A DNA stretch of 64,000 bases, from NCBI GenBank assembly GCA_947561715.1, contig OX387201.1:5412001-5476000 (forward strand). The letters run 5' to 3'. Below are positions 35,201 through 50,200 of the stretch, piece after piece. The stretch's first letter is position 1. Every line of letters starts with the position of its first letter. Both the position numbers and the translations under genes were made by a program. Origin of the DNA: Ascidia mentula (taxonomy: Eukaryota > Chordata > Ascidiacea > Phlebobranchia > Ascidiidae). Under the pieces are notes generated by a model, which was not told where the DNA came from, ran no database searches, and worked only from the letters and a program-made list of their open reading frames with translations.

Positions 35201-38200
35201 GAGCACCGTACGCCGCACCGAGGCCAGCTGCCAGGTTTTCGCCGAACTGGTCAGCCTTGACAGTGCCGTCGTGGCCTTCATCTCCGTAATCCTCGATCAT
35301 GAACGAGTGTCCGCCAACAATGATGTCGGAAGCGGCGGCACCCATCGCCTTGCCGTGTCCGCGGAATTTGCCTGGACCTCCGTAGGGGCCATAGCCGTGA
35401 CCAGCGCCAGCGAGAGCACCCGCTCCAATCACCGTGTCGCCCATGGCGTGCACGAACTTGCTAAAGTCCGCGCCGCTGTCCTTGCCTCCGACGAACACGT
35501 CGCTGCCTTGAGCGTTCGCTGCCAGTGCCTTTCCGAGAGCCGCGTTGTCGGCCTTGTTCGCAAGTTGCACGTCGCTGCCCGAGCTGTCATCGTCGCCAGT
35601 CACCATTTCGAAGGTTGAACCTCCAAGCACGATGCCGGACTTGGCCGCTCCGTAAGCGTCGCCGCCATATTGGCCGCCGTACTCTCCTGGATAGTATGCG
35701 TGGCCCGCTGTACCGAGACCTGCCGCGCCAGCACCGATCAGAGTGTCGCCGGCGGTGAAGATCGCCTTGCTGCCCTTGCCGCCCTTCTTGCCGCCGTCCA
35801 CAAAGACGCCGCTGTCCTGAGCACCGTACGCCGCACCGAGGCCAGCTGCCAGGTTTTCGCCGAACTGGTCAGCCTTGACAGTGCCGTCGTGGCCTTCATC
35901 TCCGTAATCCTCGATCATGAACGAGTGTCCGCCAACAATGATGTCGGAAGCGGCGGCACCCATCGCCTTGCCGTGTCCGCGGAATTTGCCTGGACCTCCG
36001 TAGGGGCCATAGCCGTGACCAGCGCCAGCGAGAGCACCCGCTCCAATCACCGTGTCGCCCATGGCGTGCACGAACTTGCTAAAGTCCGCGCCGCTGTCCT
36101 TGCCTCCGACGAACACGTCGCTGCCTTGAGCGTTCGCTGCCAGTGCCTTTCCGAGAGCCGCGTTGTCGGCCTTGTTCGCAAGTTGCACGTCGCTGCCCGA
36201 GCTGTCATCGTCGCCAGTCACCATTTCGAAGGTTGAACCTCCAAGCACGATGCCGGACTTGGCCGCTCCGTAAGCGTCGCCGCCATATTGGCCGCCGTAC
36301 TCTCCTGGATAGTATGCGTGGCCCGCTGTACCGAGACCTGCCGCGCCAGCACCGATCAGAGTGTCGCCGGCGGTGAAGATCGCCTTGCTGCCCTTGCCGC
36401 CCTTCTTGCCGCCGTCCACAAAGACGCCGCTGTCCTGAGCACCGTACGCCGCACCGAGGCCAGCTGCCAGGTTTTCGCCGAACTGGTCAGCCTTGACAGT
36501 GCCGTCGTGGCCTTCATCTCCGTAATCCTCGATCATGAACGAGTGTCCGCCAACAATGATGTCGGAAGCGGCGGCACCCATCGCCTTGCCGTGTCCGCGG
36601 AATTTGCCTGGACCTCCGTAGGGGCCATAGCCGTGACCAGCGCCAGCGAGAGCACCCGCTCCAATCACCGTGTCGCCCATGGCGTGCACGAACTTGCTAA
36701 AGTCCGCGCCGCTGTCCTTGCCTCCGACGAACACGTCGCTGCCTTGAGCGTTCGCTGCCAGTGCCTTTCCGAGAGCCGCGTTGTCGGCCTTGTTCGCAAG
36801 TTGCACGTCGCTGCCCGAGCTGTCATCGTCGCCAGTCACCATTTCGAAGGTTGAACCTCCAAGCACGATGCCGGACTTGGCCGCTCCGTAAGCGTCGCCG
36901 CCATATTGGCCGCCGTACTCTCCTGGATAGTATGCGTGGCCCGCTGTACCGAGACCTGCCGCGCCAGCACCGATCAGAGTGTCGCCGGCGGTGAAGATCG
37001 CCTTGCTGCCCTTTCCGCCCTTCTTGCCGCCGTCCACAAAGACGCCGCTGTCCTGAGCACCGTACGCCGCACCGAGGCCAGCTGCCAGGTTTTCGCCGAA
37101 CTGGTCAGCCTTGACAGTGCCGTCGTGGCCTTCATCTCCGTAATCCTCGATCATGAACGAGTGTCCGCCAACAATGATGTCGGAAGCGGCGGCACCCATC
37201 GCCTTGCCGTGTCCGCGGAATTTGCCTGGACCTCCGTAGGGGCCATAGCCGTGACCAGCGCCAGCGAGAGCACCCGCTCCAATCACCGTGTCGCCCATGG
37301 CGTGCACGAACTTGCTAAAGTCCGCGCCGCTGTCCTTGCCTCCGACGAACACGTCGCTGCCTTGAGCGTTCGCTGCCAGTGCCTTTCCGAGAGCCGCGTT
37401 GTCGGCCTTGTTCGCAAGTTGTACGTCGCTGCCCGAGCTGTCATCGTCGCCAGTCACCATTTCGAAGGTTGAACCTCCAAGCACGATGCCGGACTTGGCC
37501 GCTCCGTAAGCGTCGCCGCCATATTGGCCGCCGTACTCTCCTGGATAGTATGCGTGGCCCGCTGTACCGAGACCTGCCGCGCCAGCACCGATCAGAGTGT
37601 CGCCGGCGGTGAAGATCGCCTTGCTGCCCTTGCCGCCCTTCTTGCCGCCGTCCACAAAGACGCCGCTGTCCTGAGCACCGTACGCCGCACCGAGGCCAGC
37701 TGCCAGGTTTTCGCCGAACTGGTCAGCCTTGACAGTGCCGTCGTGGCCTTCATCTCCGTAATCCTCGATCATGAACGAGTGTCCGCCAACAATGATGTCG
37801 GAAGCGGCGGCACCCATCGCCTTGCCGTGTCCGCGGAATTTGCCTGGACCTCCGTAGGGGCCATAGCCGTGACCAGCGCCAGCGAGAGCACCCGCTCCAA
37901 TCACCGTGTCGCCCATGGCGTGCACGAACTTGCTAAAGTCCGCGCCGCTGTCCTTGCCTCCGACGAACACGTCGCTGCCTTGAGCGTTCGCTGCCAGTGC
38001 CTTTCCGAGAGCCGCGTTGTCGGCCTTGTTCGCAAGTTGCACGTCGCTGCCCGAGCTGTCATCGTCGCCAGTCACCATTTCGAAGGTTGAACCTCCAAGC
38101 ACGATGCCGGACTTGGCCGCTCCGTAAGCGTCGCCGCCATATTGGCCGCCGTACTCTCCTGGATAGTATGCGTGGCCCGCTGTACCGAGACCTGCCGCGC

Positions 38201-41200
38201 CAGCACCGATCAGAGTGTCGCCGGCGGTGAAGATCGCCTTGCTGCCCTTTCCGCCCTTCTTGCCGCCGTCCACAAAGACGCCGCTGTCCTGAGCACCGTA
38301 CGCCGCACCGAGGCCAGCTGCCAGGTTTTCGCCGAACTGGTCAGCCTTGACAGTGCCGTCGTGGCCTTCATCTCCGTAATCCTCGATCATGAACGAGTGT
38401 CCGCCAACAATGATGTCGGAAGCGGCGGCACCCATCGCCTTGCCGTGTCCGCGGAATTTGCCTGGACCTCCGTAGGGGCCATAGCCGTGACCAGCGCCAG
38501 CGAGAGCACCCGCTCCAATCACCGTGTCGCCCATGGCGTGCACGAACTTGCTAAAGTCCGCGCCGCTGTCCTTGCCTCCGACGAACACGTCGCTGCCTTG
38601 AGCGTTCGCTGCCAGTGCCTTTCCGAGAGCCGCGTTGTCGGCCTTGTTCGCAAGTTGCACGTCGCTGCCCGAGCTGTCATCGTCGCCAGTCACCATTTCG
38701 AAGGTTGAACCTCCAAGCACGATGCCGGACTTGGCCGCTCCGTAAGCGTCGCCGCCATATTGGCCGCCGTACTCTCCTGGATAGTATGCGTGGCCCGCTG
38801 TACCGAGACCTGCCGCGCCAGCACCGATCAGAGTGTCGCCGGCGGTGAAGATCGCCTTGCTGCCCTTGCCGCCCTTCTTGCCGCCGTCCACAAAGACGCC
38901 GCTGTCCTGAGCACCGTACGCCGCACCGAGGCCAGCTGCCAGGTTTTCGCCGAACTGGTCAGCCTTGACAGTGCCGTCGTGGCCTTCATCTCCGTAATCC
39001 TCGATCATGAACGAGTGTCCGCCAACAATGATGTCGGAAGCGGCGGCACCCATCGCCTTGCCGTGTCCGCGGAATTTGCCTGGACCTCCGTAGGGGCCAT
39101 AGCCGTGACCAGCGCCAGCGAGAGCACCCGCTCCAATCACCGTGTCGCCCATGGCGTGCACGAACTTGCTAAAGTCCGCGCCGCTGTCCTTGCCTCCGAC
39201 GAACACGTCGCTGCCTTGAGCGTTCGCTGCCAGTGCCTTTCCGAGAGCCGCGTTGTCGGCCTTGTTCGCAAGTTGCACGTCGCTGCCCGAGCTGTCATCG
39301 TCGCCAGTCACCATTTCGAAGGTTGAACCTCCAAGCACGATGCCGGACTTGGCCGCTCCGTAAGCGTCGCCGCCATATTGGCCGCCGTACTCTCCTGGAT
39401 AGTATGCGTGGCCCGCTGTACCGAGACCTGCCGCGCCAGCACCGATCAGAGTGTCGCCGGCGGTGAAGATCGCCTTGCTGCCCTTGCCGCCCTTCTTGCC
39501 GCCGTCCACAAAGACGCCGCTGTCCTGAGCACCGTACGCCGCACCGAGGCCAGCTGCCAGGTTTTCGCCGAACTGGTCAGCCTTGACAGTGCCGTCGTGG
39601 CCTTCATCTCCGTAATCCTCGATCATGAACGAGTGTCCGCCAACAATGATGTCGGAAGCGGCGGCACCCATCGCCTTGCCGTGTCCGCGGAATTTGCCTG
39701 GACCTCCGTAGGGGCCATAGCCGTGACCAGCGCCAGCGAGAGCACCCGCTCCAATCACCGTGTCGCCCATGGCGTGCACGAACTTGCTAAAGTCCGCGCC
39801 GCTGTCCTTGCCTCCGACGAACACGTCGCTGCCTTGAGCGTTCGCTGCCAGTGCCTTTCCGAGAGCCGCGTTGTCGGCCTTGTTCGCAAGTTGCACGTCG
39901 CTGCCCGAGCTGTCATCGTCGCCAGTCACCATTTCGAAGGTTGAACCTCCAAGCACGATGCCGGACTTGGCCGCTCCGTAAGCGTCGCCGCCATATTGGC
40001 CGCCGTACTCTCCTGGATAGTATGCGTGGCCCGCTGTACCGAGACCTGCCGCGCCAGCACCGATCAGAGTGTCGCCGGCGGTGAAGATCGCCTTGCTGCC
40101 CTTTCCGCCCTTCTTGCCGCCGTCCACAAAGACGCCGCTGTCCTGAGCACCGTACGCCGCACCGAGGCCAGCTGCCAGGTTTTCGCCGAACTGGTCAGCC
40201 TTGACAGTGCCGTCGTGGCCTTCATCTCCGTAATCCTCGATCATGAACGAGTGTCCGCCAACAATGATGTCGGAAGCGGCGGCACCCATCGCCTTGCCGT
40301 GTCCGCGGAATTTGCCTGGACCTCCGTAGGGGCCATAGCCGTGACCAGCGCCAGCGAGAGCACCCGCTCCAATCACCGTGTCGCCCATGGCGTGCACGAA
40401 CTTGCTAAAGTCCGCGCCGCTGTCCTTGCCTCCGACGAACACGTCGCTGCCTTGAGCGTTCGCTGCCAGTGCCTTTCCGAGAGCCGCGTTGTCGGCCTTG
40501 TTCGCAAGTTGCACGTCGCTGCCCGAGCTGTCATCGTCGCCAGTCACCATTTCGAAGGTTGAACCTCCAAGCACGATGCCGGACTTGGCCGCTCCGTAAG
40601 CGTCGTCGCCATATTGGCCGCCGTACTCTCCTGGATAGTATGCGTGGCCCGCTGTACCGAGACCTGCCGCGCCAGCACCGATCAGAGTGTCGCCGGCGGT
40701 GAAGATCGCCTTGCTGCCCTTGCCGCCCTTCTTGCCGCCGTCCACAAAGACGCCGCTGTCCTGAGCACCGTACGCCGCACCGAGGCCAGCTGCCAGGTTT
40801 TCGCCGAACTGGTCAGCCTTGACAGTGCCGTCGTGGCCTTCATCTCCGTAATCCTCGATCATGAACGAGTGTCCGCCAACAATGATGTCGGAAGCGGCGG
40901 CACCCATCGCCTTGCCGTGTCCGCGGAATTTGCCTGGACCTCCGTAGGGGCCATAGCCGTGACCAGCGCCAGCGAGAGCACCCGCTCCAATCACCGTGTC
41001 GCCCATGGCGTGCACGAACTTGCTAAAGTTCGCGCCGCTGTCCTTGCCTCCGACGAACACGTCGCTGCCTTGAGCGTTCGCTGCCAGTGCCTTTCCGAGA
41101 GCCGCGTTGTCGGCCTTGTTCGCAAGTTGCACGTCGCTGCCCGAGCTGTCATCGTCGCCAGTCACCATTTCGAAGGTTGAACCTCCAAGCACGATGCCGG

Positions 41201-44200
41201 ACTTGGCCGCTCCGTAAGCGTCGCCGCCATATTGGCCGCCGTACTCTCCTGGATAGTATGCGTGGCCCGCTGTACCGAGACCTGCCGCGCCAGCACCGAT
41301 CAGAGTGTCGCCGGCGGTGAAGATCGCCTTGCTGCCCTTGCCGCCCTTCTTGCCGCCGTCCACAAAGACGCCGCTGTCCTGAGCACCGTACGCCGCACCG
41401 AGGCCAGCTGCCAGGTTTTCGCCGAACTGGTCAGCCTTGACAGTGCCGTCGTGGCCTTCATCTCCGTAATCCTCGATCATGAACGAGTGTCCGCCAACAA
41501 TGATGTCGGAAGCGGCGGCACCCATCGCCTTGCCGTGTCCGCGGAATTTGCCTGGACCTCCGTAGGGGCCATAGCCGTGACCAGCGCCAGCGAGAGCACC
41601 CGCTCCAATCACCGTGTCGCCCATGGCGTGCACGAACTTGCTAAAGTCCGCGCCGCTGTCCTTGCCTCCGACGAACACGTCGCTGCCTTGAGCGTTCGCT
41701 GCCAGTGCCTTTCCGAGAGCCGCGTTGTCGGCCTTGTTCGCAAGTTGCACGTCGCTGCCCGAGCTGTCATCGTCGCCAGTCACCATTTCGAAAGTTGAAC
41801 CTCCAAGCACGATGCCGGACTTGGCCGCTCCGTAAGCGTCGCCGCCATATTGGCCGCCGTACTCTCCTGGATAGTATGCGTGGCCCGCTGTACCGAGACC
41901 TGCCGCGCCAGCACCGATCAGAGTGTCGCCGGCGGTGAAGATCGCCTTGCTGCCCTTTCCGCCCTTCTTGCCGCCGTCCACAAAGACGCCGCTGTCCTGA
42001 GCACCGTACGCCGCACCGAGGCCAGCTGCCAGGTTTTCGCCGAACTGGTCAGCCTTGACAGTGCCGTCGTGGCCTTCATCTCCGTAATCCTCGATCATGA
42101 ACGAGTGTCCGCCAACAATGATGTCGGAAGCGGCGGCACCCATCGCCTTGCCGTGTCCGCGGAATTTGCCTGGACCTCCGTAGGGGCCATAGCCGTGACC
42201 AGCGCCAGCGAGAGCACCCGCTCCAATCACCGTGTCGCCCATGGCGTGCACGAACTTGCTAAAGTCCGCGCCGCTGTCCTTGCCTCCGACGAACACGTCG
42301 CTGCCTTGAGCGTTCGCTGCCAGTGCCTTTCCGAGAGCCGCGTTGTCGGCCTTGTTCGCAAGTTGCACGTCGCTGCCCGAGCTGTCATCGTCGCCAGTCA
42401 CCATTTCGAAGGTTGAACCTCCAAGCACGATGCCGGACTTGGCCGCTCCGTAAGCGTCGCCGCCATATTGGCCGCCGTACTCTCCTGGATAGTATGCGTG
42501 GCCCGCTGTACCGAGACCTGCCGCGCCAGCACCGATCAGAGTGTCGCCGGCGGTGAAGATCGCCTTGCTGCCCTTTCCGCCCTTCTTGCCGCCGTCCACA
42601 AAGACGCCGCTGTCCTGAGCACCGTACGCCGCACCGAGGCCAGCTGCCAGGTTTTCGCCGAACTGGTCAGCCTTGACAGTGCCGTCGTGGCCTTCATCTC
42701 CGTAATCCTCGATCATGAACGAGTGTCCGCCAACAATGATGTCGGAAGCGGCGGCACCCATCGCCTTGCCGTGTCCGCGGAATTTGCCTGGACCTCCGTA
42801 GGGGCCATAGCCGTGACCAGCGCCAGCGAGAGCACCCGCTCCAATCACCGTGTCGCCCATGGCGTGCACGAACTTGCTAAAGTCCGCGCCGCTGTCCTTG
42901 CCTCCGACGAACACGTCGCTGCCTTGAGCGTTCGCTGCCAGTGCCTTTCCGAGAGCCGCGTTGTCGGCCTTGTTCGCAAGTTGCACGTCGCTGCCCGAGC
43001 TGTCATCGTCGCCAGTCACCATTTCGAAAGTTGAACCTCCAAGCACGATGCCGGACTTGGCCGCTCCGTAAGCGTCGCCGCCATATTGGCCGCCGTACTC
43101 TCCTGGATAGTATGCGTGGCCCGCTGTACCGAGACCTGCCGCGCCAGCACCGATCAGAGTGTCGCCGGCGGTGAAGATCGCCTTGCTGCCCTTTCCGCCC
43201 TTCTTGCCGCCGTCCACAAAGACGCCGCTGTCCTGAGCACCGTACGCCGCACCGAGGCCAGCTGCCAGGTTTTCGCCGAACTGGTCAGCCTTGACAGTGC
43301 CGTCGTGGCCTTCATCTCCGTAATCCTCGATCATGAACGAGTGTCCGCCAACAATGATGTCGGAAGCGGCGGCACCCATCGCCTTGCCGTGTCCGCGGAA
43401 TTTGCCTGGACCTCCGTAGGGGCCATAGCCGTGACCAGCGCCAGCGAGAGCACCCGCTCCAACCACCGTGTCGCCCATGGCGTGCACGAACTTGCTAAAG
43501 TCCGCGCCGCTGTCCTTGCCTCCGACGAACACGTCGCTGCCTTGAGCGTTCGCTGCCAGTGCCTTTCCGAGAGCCGCGTTGTCGGCCTTGTTCGCAAGTT
43601 GCACGTCGCTGCCCGAGCTGTCATCGTCGCCAGTCACCATTTCGAAGGTTGAACCTCCAAGCACGATGCCGGACTTGGCCGCTCCGTAAGCGTCGCCGCC
43701 ATATTGGCCGCCGTACTCTCCTGGATAGTATGCGTGGCCCGCTGTACCGAGACCTGCCGCGCCAGCACCGATCAGAGTGTCGCCGGCGGTGAAGATCGCC
43801 TTGCTGCCCTTTCCGCCCTTCTTGCCGCCGTCCACAAAGACGCCGCTGTCCTGAGCACCGTACGCCGCACCGAGGCCAGCTGCCAGGTTTTCGCCGAACT
43901 GGTCAGCCTTGACAGTGCCGTCGTGGCCTTCATCTCCGTAATCCTCGATCATGAACGAGTGTCCGCCAACAATGATGTCGGAAGCGGCGGCACCCATCGC
44001 CTTGCCGTGTCCGCGGAATTTGCCTGGACCTCCGTAGGGGCCATAGCCGTGACCAGCGCCAGCGAGAGCACCCGCTCCAATCACCGTGTCGCCCATGGCG
44101 TGCACGAACTTGCTAAAGTCCGCGCCGCTGTCCTTGCCTCCGACGAACACGTCGCTGCCTTGAGCGTTCGCTGCCAGTGCCTTTCCGAGAGCCGCGTTGT

Positions 44201-47200
44201 CGGCCTTGTTCGCAAGTTGCACGTCGCTGCCCGAGCTGTCATCGTCGCCAGTCACCATTTCGAAGGTTGAACCTCCAAGCACGATGCCGGACTTGGCCGC
44301 TCCGTAAGCGTCGCCGCCATATTGGCCGCCGTACTCTCCTGGATAGTATGCGTGGCCCGCTGTACCGAGACCTGCCGCGCCAGCACCGATCAGAGTGTCG
44401 CCGGCGGTGAAGATCGCCTTGCTGCCCTTTCCGCCCTTCTTGCCGCCGTCCACAAAGACGCCGCTGTCCTGAGCACCGTACGCCGCACCGAGGCCAGCTG
44501 CCAGGTTTTCGCCGAACTGGTCAGCCTTGACAGTGCCGTCGTGGCCTTCATCTCCGTAATCCTCGATCATGAACGAGTGTCCGCCAACAATGATGTCGGA
44601 AGCGGCGGCACCCATCGCCTTGCCGTGTCCGCGGAATTTGCCTGGACCTCCGTAGGGGCCATAGCCGTGACCAGCGCCAGCGAGAGCACCCGCTCCAATC
44701 ACCGTGTCGCCCATGGCGTGCACGAACTTGCTAAAGTCCGCGCCGCTGTCCTTGCCTCCGACGAACACGTCGCTGCCTTGAGCGTTCGCTGCCAGTGCCT
44801 TTCCGAGAGCCGCGTTGTCGGCCTTGTTCGCAAGTTGCACGTCGCTGCCCGAGCTGTCATCGTCGCCAGTCACCATTTCGAAGGTTGAACCTCCAAGCAC
44901 GATGCCGGACTTGGCCGCTCCGTAAGCGTCGCCGCCATATTGGCCGCCGTACTCTCCTGGATAGTATGCGTGGCCCGCTGTACCGAGACCTGCCGCGCCA
45001 GCACCGATCAGAGTGTCGCCGGCGGTGAAGATCGCCTTGCTGCCCTTGCCGCCCTTCTTGCCGCCGTCCACAAAGACGCCGCTGTCCTGAGCACCGTACG
45101 CCGCACCGAGGCCAGCTGCCAGGTTTTCGCCGAACTGGTCAGCCTTGACAGTGCCGTCGTGGCCTTCATCTCCGTAATCCTCGATCATGAACGAGTGTCC
45201 GCCAACAATGATGTCGGAAGCGGCGGCACCCATCGCCTTGCCGTGTCCGCGGAATTTGCCTGGACCTCCGTAGGGGCCATAGCCGTGACCAGCGCCAGCG
45301 AGAGCACCCGCTCCAATCACCGTGTCGCCCATGGCGTGCACGAACTTGCTAAAGTCCGCGCCGCTGTCCTTGCCTCCGACGAACACGTCGCTGCCTTGAG
45401 CGTTCGCTGCCAGTGCCTTTCCGAGAGCCGCGTTGTCGGCCTTGTTCGCAAGTTGCACGTCGCTGCCCGAGCTGTCATCGTCGCCAGTCACCATTTCGAA
45501 GGTTGAACCTCCAAGCACGATGCCGGACTTGGCCGCTCCGTAAGCGTCGCCGCCATATTGGCCGCCGTACTCTCCTGGATAGTATGCGTGGCCCGCTGTA
45601 CCGAGACCTGCCGCGCCAGCACCGATCAGAGTGTCGCCGGCGGTGAAGATCGCCTTGCTGCCCTTGCCGCCCTTCTTGCCGCCGTCCACAAAGACGCCGC
45701 TGTCCTGAGCACCGTACGCCGCACCGAGGCCAGCTGCCAGGTTTTCGCCGAACTGGTCAGCCTTGACAGTGCCGTCGTGGCCTTCATCTCCGTAATCCTC
45801 GATCATGAACGAGTGTCCGCCAACAATGATGTCGGAAGCGGCGGCACCCATCGCCTTGCCGTGTCCGCGGAATTTGCCTGGACCTCCGTAGGGGCCATAG
45901 CCGTGACCAGCGCCAGCGAGAGCACCCGCTCCAATCACCGTGTCGCCCATGGCGTGCACGAACTTGCTAAAGTCCGCGCCGCTGTCCTTGCCTCCGACGA
46001 ACACGTCGCTGCCTTGAGCGTTCGCTGCCAGTGCCTTTCCGAGAGCCGCGTTGTCGGCCTTGTTCGCAAGTTGCACGTCGCTGCCCGAGCTGTCATCGTC
46101 GCCAGTCACCATTTCGAAGGTTGAACCTCCAAGCACGATGCCGGACTTGGCCGCTCCGTAAGCGTCGCCGCCATATTGGCCGCCGTACTCTCCTGGATAG
46201 TATGCGTGGCCCGCTGTACCGAGACCTGCCGCGCCAGCACCGATCAGAGTGTCGCCGGCGGTGAAGATCGCCTTGCTGCCCTTTCCGCCCTTCTTGCCGC
46301 CGTCCACAAAGACGCCGCTGTCCTGAGCACCGTACGCCGCACCGAGGCCAGCTGCCAGGTTTTCGCCGAACTGGTCAGCCTTGACAGTGCCGTCGTGGCC
46401 TTCATCTCCGTAATCCTCGATCATGAACGAGTGTCCGCCAACAATGATGTCGGAAGCGGCGGCACCCATCGCCTTGCCGTGTCCGCGGAATTTGCCTGGA
46501 CCTCCGTAGGGGCCATAGCCGTGACCAGCGCCAGCGAGAGCACCCGCTCCAACCACCGTGTCGCCCATGGCGTGCACGAACTTGCTAAAGTCCGCGCCGC
46601 TGTCCTTGCCTCCGACGAACACGTCGCTGCCTTGAGCGTTCGCTGCCAGTGCCTTTCCGAGAGCCGCGTTGTCGGCCTTGTTCGCAAGTTGCACGTCGCT
46701 GCCCGAGCTGTCATCGTCGCCAGTCACCATTTCGAAGGTTGAACCTCCAAGCACGATGCCGGACTTGGCCGCTCCGTAAGCGTCGCCGCCATATTGGCCG
46801 CCGTACTCTCCTGGATAGTATGCGTGGCCCGCTGTACCGAGACCTGCCGCGCCAGCACCGATCAGAGTGTCGCCGGCGGTGAAGATCGCCTTGCTGCCCT
46901 TTCCGCCCTTCTTGCCGCCGTCCACAAAGACGCCGCTGTCCTGAGCACCGTACGCCGCACCGAGGCCAGCTGCCAGGTTTTCGCCGAACTGGTCAGCCTT
47001 GACAGTGCCGTCGTGGCCTTCATCTCCGTAATCCTCGATCATGAACGAGTGTCCGCCAACAATGATGTCGGAAGCGGCGGCACCCATCGCCTTGCCGTGT
47101 CCGCGGAATTTGCCTGGACCTCCGTAGGGGCCATAGCCGTGACCAGCGCCAGCGAGAGCACCCGCTCCAACCACCGTGTCGCCCATGGCGTGCACGAACT

Positions 47201-50200
47201 TGCTAAAGTCCGCGCCGCTGTCCTTGCCTCCGACGAACACGTCGCTGCCTTGAGCGTTCGCTGCCAGTGCCTTTCCGAGAGCCGCGTTGTCGGCCTTGTT
47301 CGCAAGTTGCACGTCGCTGCCCGAGCTGTCATCGTCGCCAGTCACCATTTCGAAGGTTGAACCTCCAAGCACGATGCCGGACTTGGCCGCTCCGTAAGCG
47401 TCGCCGCCATATTGGCCGCCGTACTCTCCTGGATAGTATGCGTGGCCCGCTGTACCGAGACCTGCCGCGCCAGCACCGATCAGAGTGTCGCCGGCGGTGA
47501 AGATCGCCTTGCTGCCCTTTCCGCCCTTCTTGCCGCCGTCCACAAAGACGCCGCTGTCCTGAGCACCGTACGCCGCACCGAGGCCAGCTGCCAGGTTTTC
47601 GCCGAACTGGTCAGCCTTGACAGTGCCGTCGTGGCCTTCATCTCCGTAATCCTCGATCATGAACGAGTGTCCGCCAACAATGATGTCGGAAGCGGCGGCA
47701 CCCATCGCCTTGCCGTGTCCGCGGAATTTGCCTGGACCTCCGTAGGGGCCATAGCCGTGACCAGCGCCAGCGAGAGCACCCGCTCCAATCACCGTGTCGC
47801 CCATGGCGTGCACGAACTTGCTAAAGTCCGCGCCGCTGTCCTTGCCTCCGACGAACACGTCGCTGCCTTGAGCGTTCGCTGCCAGTGCCTTTCCGAGAGC
47901 CGCGTTGTCGGCCTTGTTCGCAAGTTGCACGTCGCTGCCCGAGCTGTCATCGTCGCCAGTCACCATTTCGAAGGTTGAACCTCCAAGCACGATGCCGGAC
48001 TTGGCCGCTCCGTAAGCGTCGCCGCCATATTGGCCGCCGTACTCTCCTGGATAGTATGCGTGGCCCGCTGTACCGAGACCTGCCGCGCCAGCACCGATCA
48101 GAGTGTCGCCGGCGGTGAAGATCGCCTTGCTGCCCTTTCCGCCCTTCTTGCCGCCGTCCACAAAGACGCCGCTGTCCTGAGCACCGTACGCCGCACCGAG
48201 GCCAGCTGCCAGGTTTTCGCCGAACTGGTCAGCCTTGACAGTGCCGTCGTGGCCTTCATCTCCGTAATCCTCGATCATGAACGAGTGTCCGCCAACAATG
48301 ATGTCGGAAGCGGCGGCACCCATCGCCTTGCCGTGTCCGCGGAATTTGCCTGGACCTCCGTAGGGGCCATAGCCGTGACCAGCGCCAGCGAGAGCACCCG
48401 CTCCAATCACCGTGTCGCCCATGGCGTGCACGAACTTGCTAAAGTCCGCGCCGCTGTCCTTGCCTCCGACGAACACGTCGCTGCCTTGAGCGTTCGCTGC
48501 CAGTGCCTTTCCGAGAGCCGCGTTGTCGGCCTTGTTCGCAAGTTGCACGTCGCTGCCCGAGCTGTCATCGTCGCCAGTCACCATTTCGAAGGTTGAACCT
48601 CCAAGCACGATGCCGGACTTGGCCGCTCCGTAAGCGTCGCCGCCATATTGGCCGCCGTACTCTCCTGGATAGTATGCGTGGCCCGCTGTACCGAGACCTG
48701 CCGCGCCAGCACCGATCAGAGTGTCGCCGGCGGTGAAGATCGCCTTGCTGCCCTTGCCGCCCTTCTTGCCGCCGTCCACAAAGACGCCGCTGTCCTGAGC
48801 ACCGTACGCCGCACCGAGGCCAGCTGCCAGGTTTTCGCCGAACTGGTCAGCCTTGACAGTGCCGTCGTGGCCTTCATCTCCGTAATCCTCGATCATGAAC
48901 GAGTGTCCGCCAACAATGATGTCGGAAGCGGCGGCACCCATCGCCTTGCCGTGTCCGCGGAATTTGCCTGGACCTCCGTAGGGGCCATAGCCGTGACCAG
49001 CGCCAGCGAGAGCACCCGCTCCAATCACCGTGTCGCCCATGGCGTGCACGAACTTGCTAAAGTCCGCGCCGCTGTCCTTGCCTCCGACGAACACGTCGCT
49101 GCCTTGAGCGTTCGCTGCCAGTGCCTTTCCGAGAGCCGCGTTGTCGGCCTTGTTCGCAAGTTGCACGTCGCTGCCCGAGCTGTCATCGTCGCCAGTCACC
49201 ATTTCGAAGGTTGAACCTCCAAGCACGATGCCGGACTTGGCCGCTCCGTAAGCGTCGCCGCCATATTGGCCGCCGTACTCTCCTGGATAGTATGCGTGGC
49301 CCGCTGTACCGAGACCTGCCGCGCCAGCACCGATCAGAGTGTCGCCGGCGGTGAAGATCGCCTTGCTGCCCTTGCCGCCCTTCTTGCCGCCGTCCACAAA
49401 GACGCCGCTGTCCTGAGCACCGTACGCCGCACCGAGGCCAGCTGCCAGGTTTTCGCCGAACTGGTCAGCCTTGACAGTGCCGTCGTGGCCTTCATCTCCG
49501 TAATCCTCGATCATGAACGAGTGTCCGCCAACAATGATGTCGGAAGCGGCGGCACCCATCGCCTTGCCGTGTCCGCGGAATTTGCCTGGACCTCCGTAGG
49601 GGCCATAGCCGTGACCAGCGCCAGCGAGAGCACCCGCTCCAATCACCGTGTCGCCCATGGCGTGCACGAACTTGCTAAAGTCCGCACCGCTGTCCTTGCC
49701 TCCGACGAACACGTCGCTGCCTTGAGCGTTCGCTGCCAGTGCCTTTCCGAGAGCCGCGTTGTCGGCCTTGTTCGCAAGTTGCACGTCGCTGCCCGAGCTG
49801 TCATCGTCGCCAGTCACCATTTCGAAAGTTGAACCTCCAAGCACGATGCCGGACTTGGCCGCTCCGTAAGCGTCGCCGCCATATTGGCCGCCGTACTCTC
49901 CTGGATAGTATGCGTGGCCCGCTGTACCGAGACCTGCCGCGCCAGCACCGATCAGAGTGTCGCCGGCGGTGAAGATCGCCTTGCTGCCCTTTCCGCCCTT
50001 CTTGCCGCCGTCCACAAAGACGCCGCTGTCCTGAGCACCGTACGCCGCACCGAGGCCAGCTGCCAGGTTTTCGCCGAACTGGTCAGCCTTGACAGTGCCG
50101 TCGTGGCCTTCATCTCCGTAATCCTCGATCATGAACGAGTGTCCGCCAACAATGATGTCGGAAGCGGCGGCACCCATCGCCTTGCCGTGTCCGCGGAATT

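Noticed and set aside
43331-47332. Three minus-strand 97-codon frames at 43331, 46421 and 47039
   Set aside because: They appear only where the Ile-to-Val variant changes a stop in an alternative frame; they are by-products of that variant.
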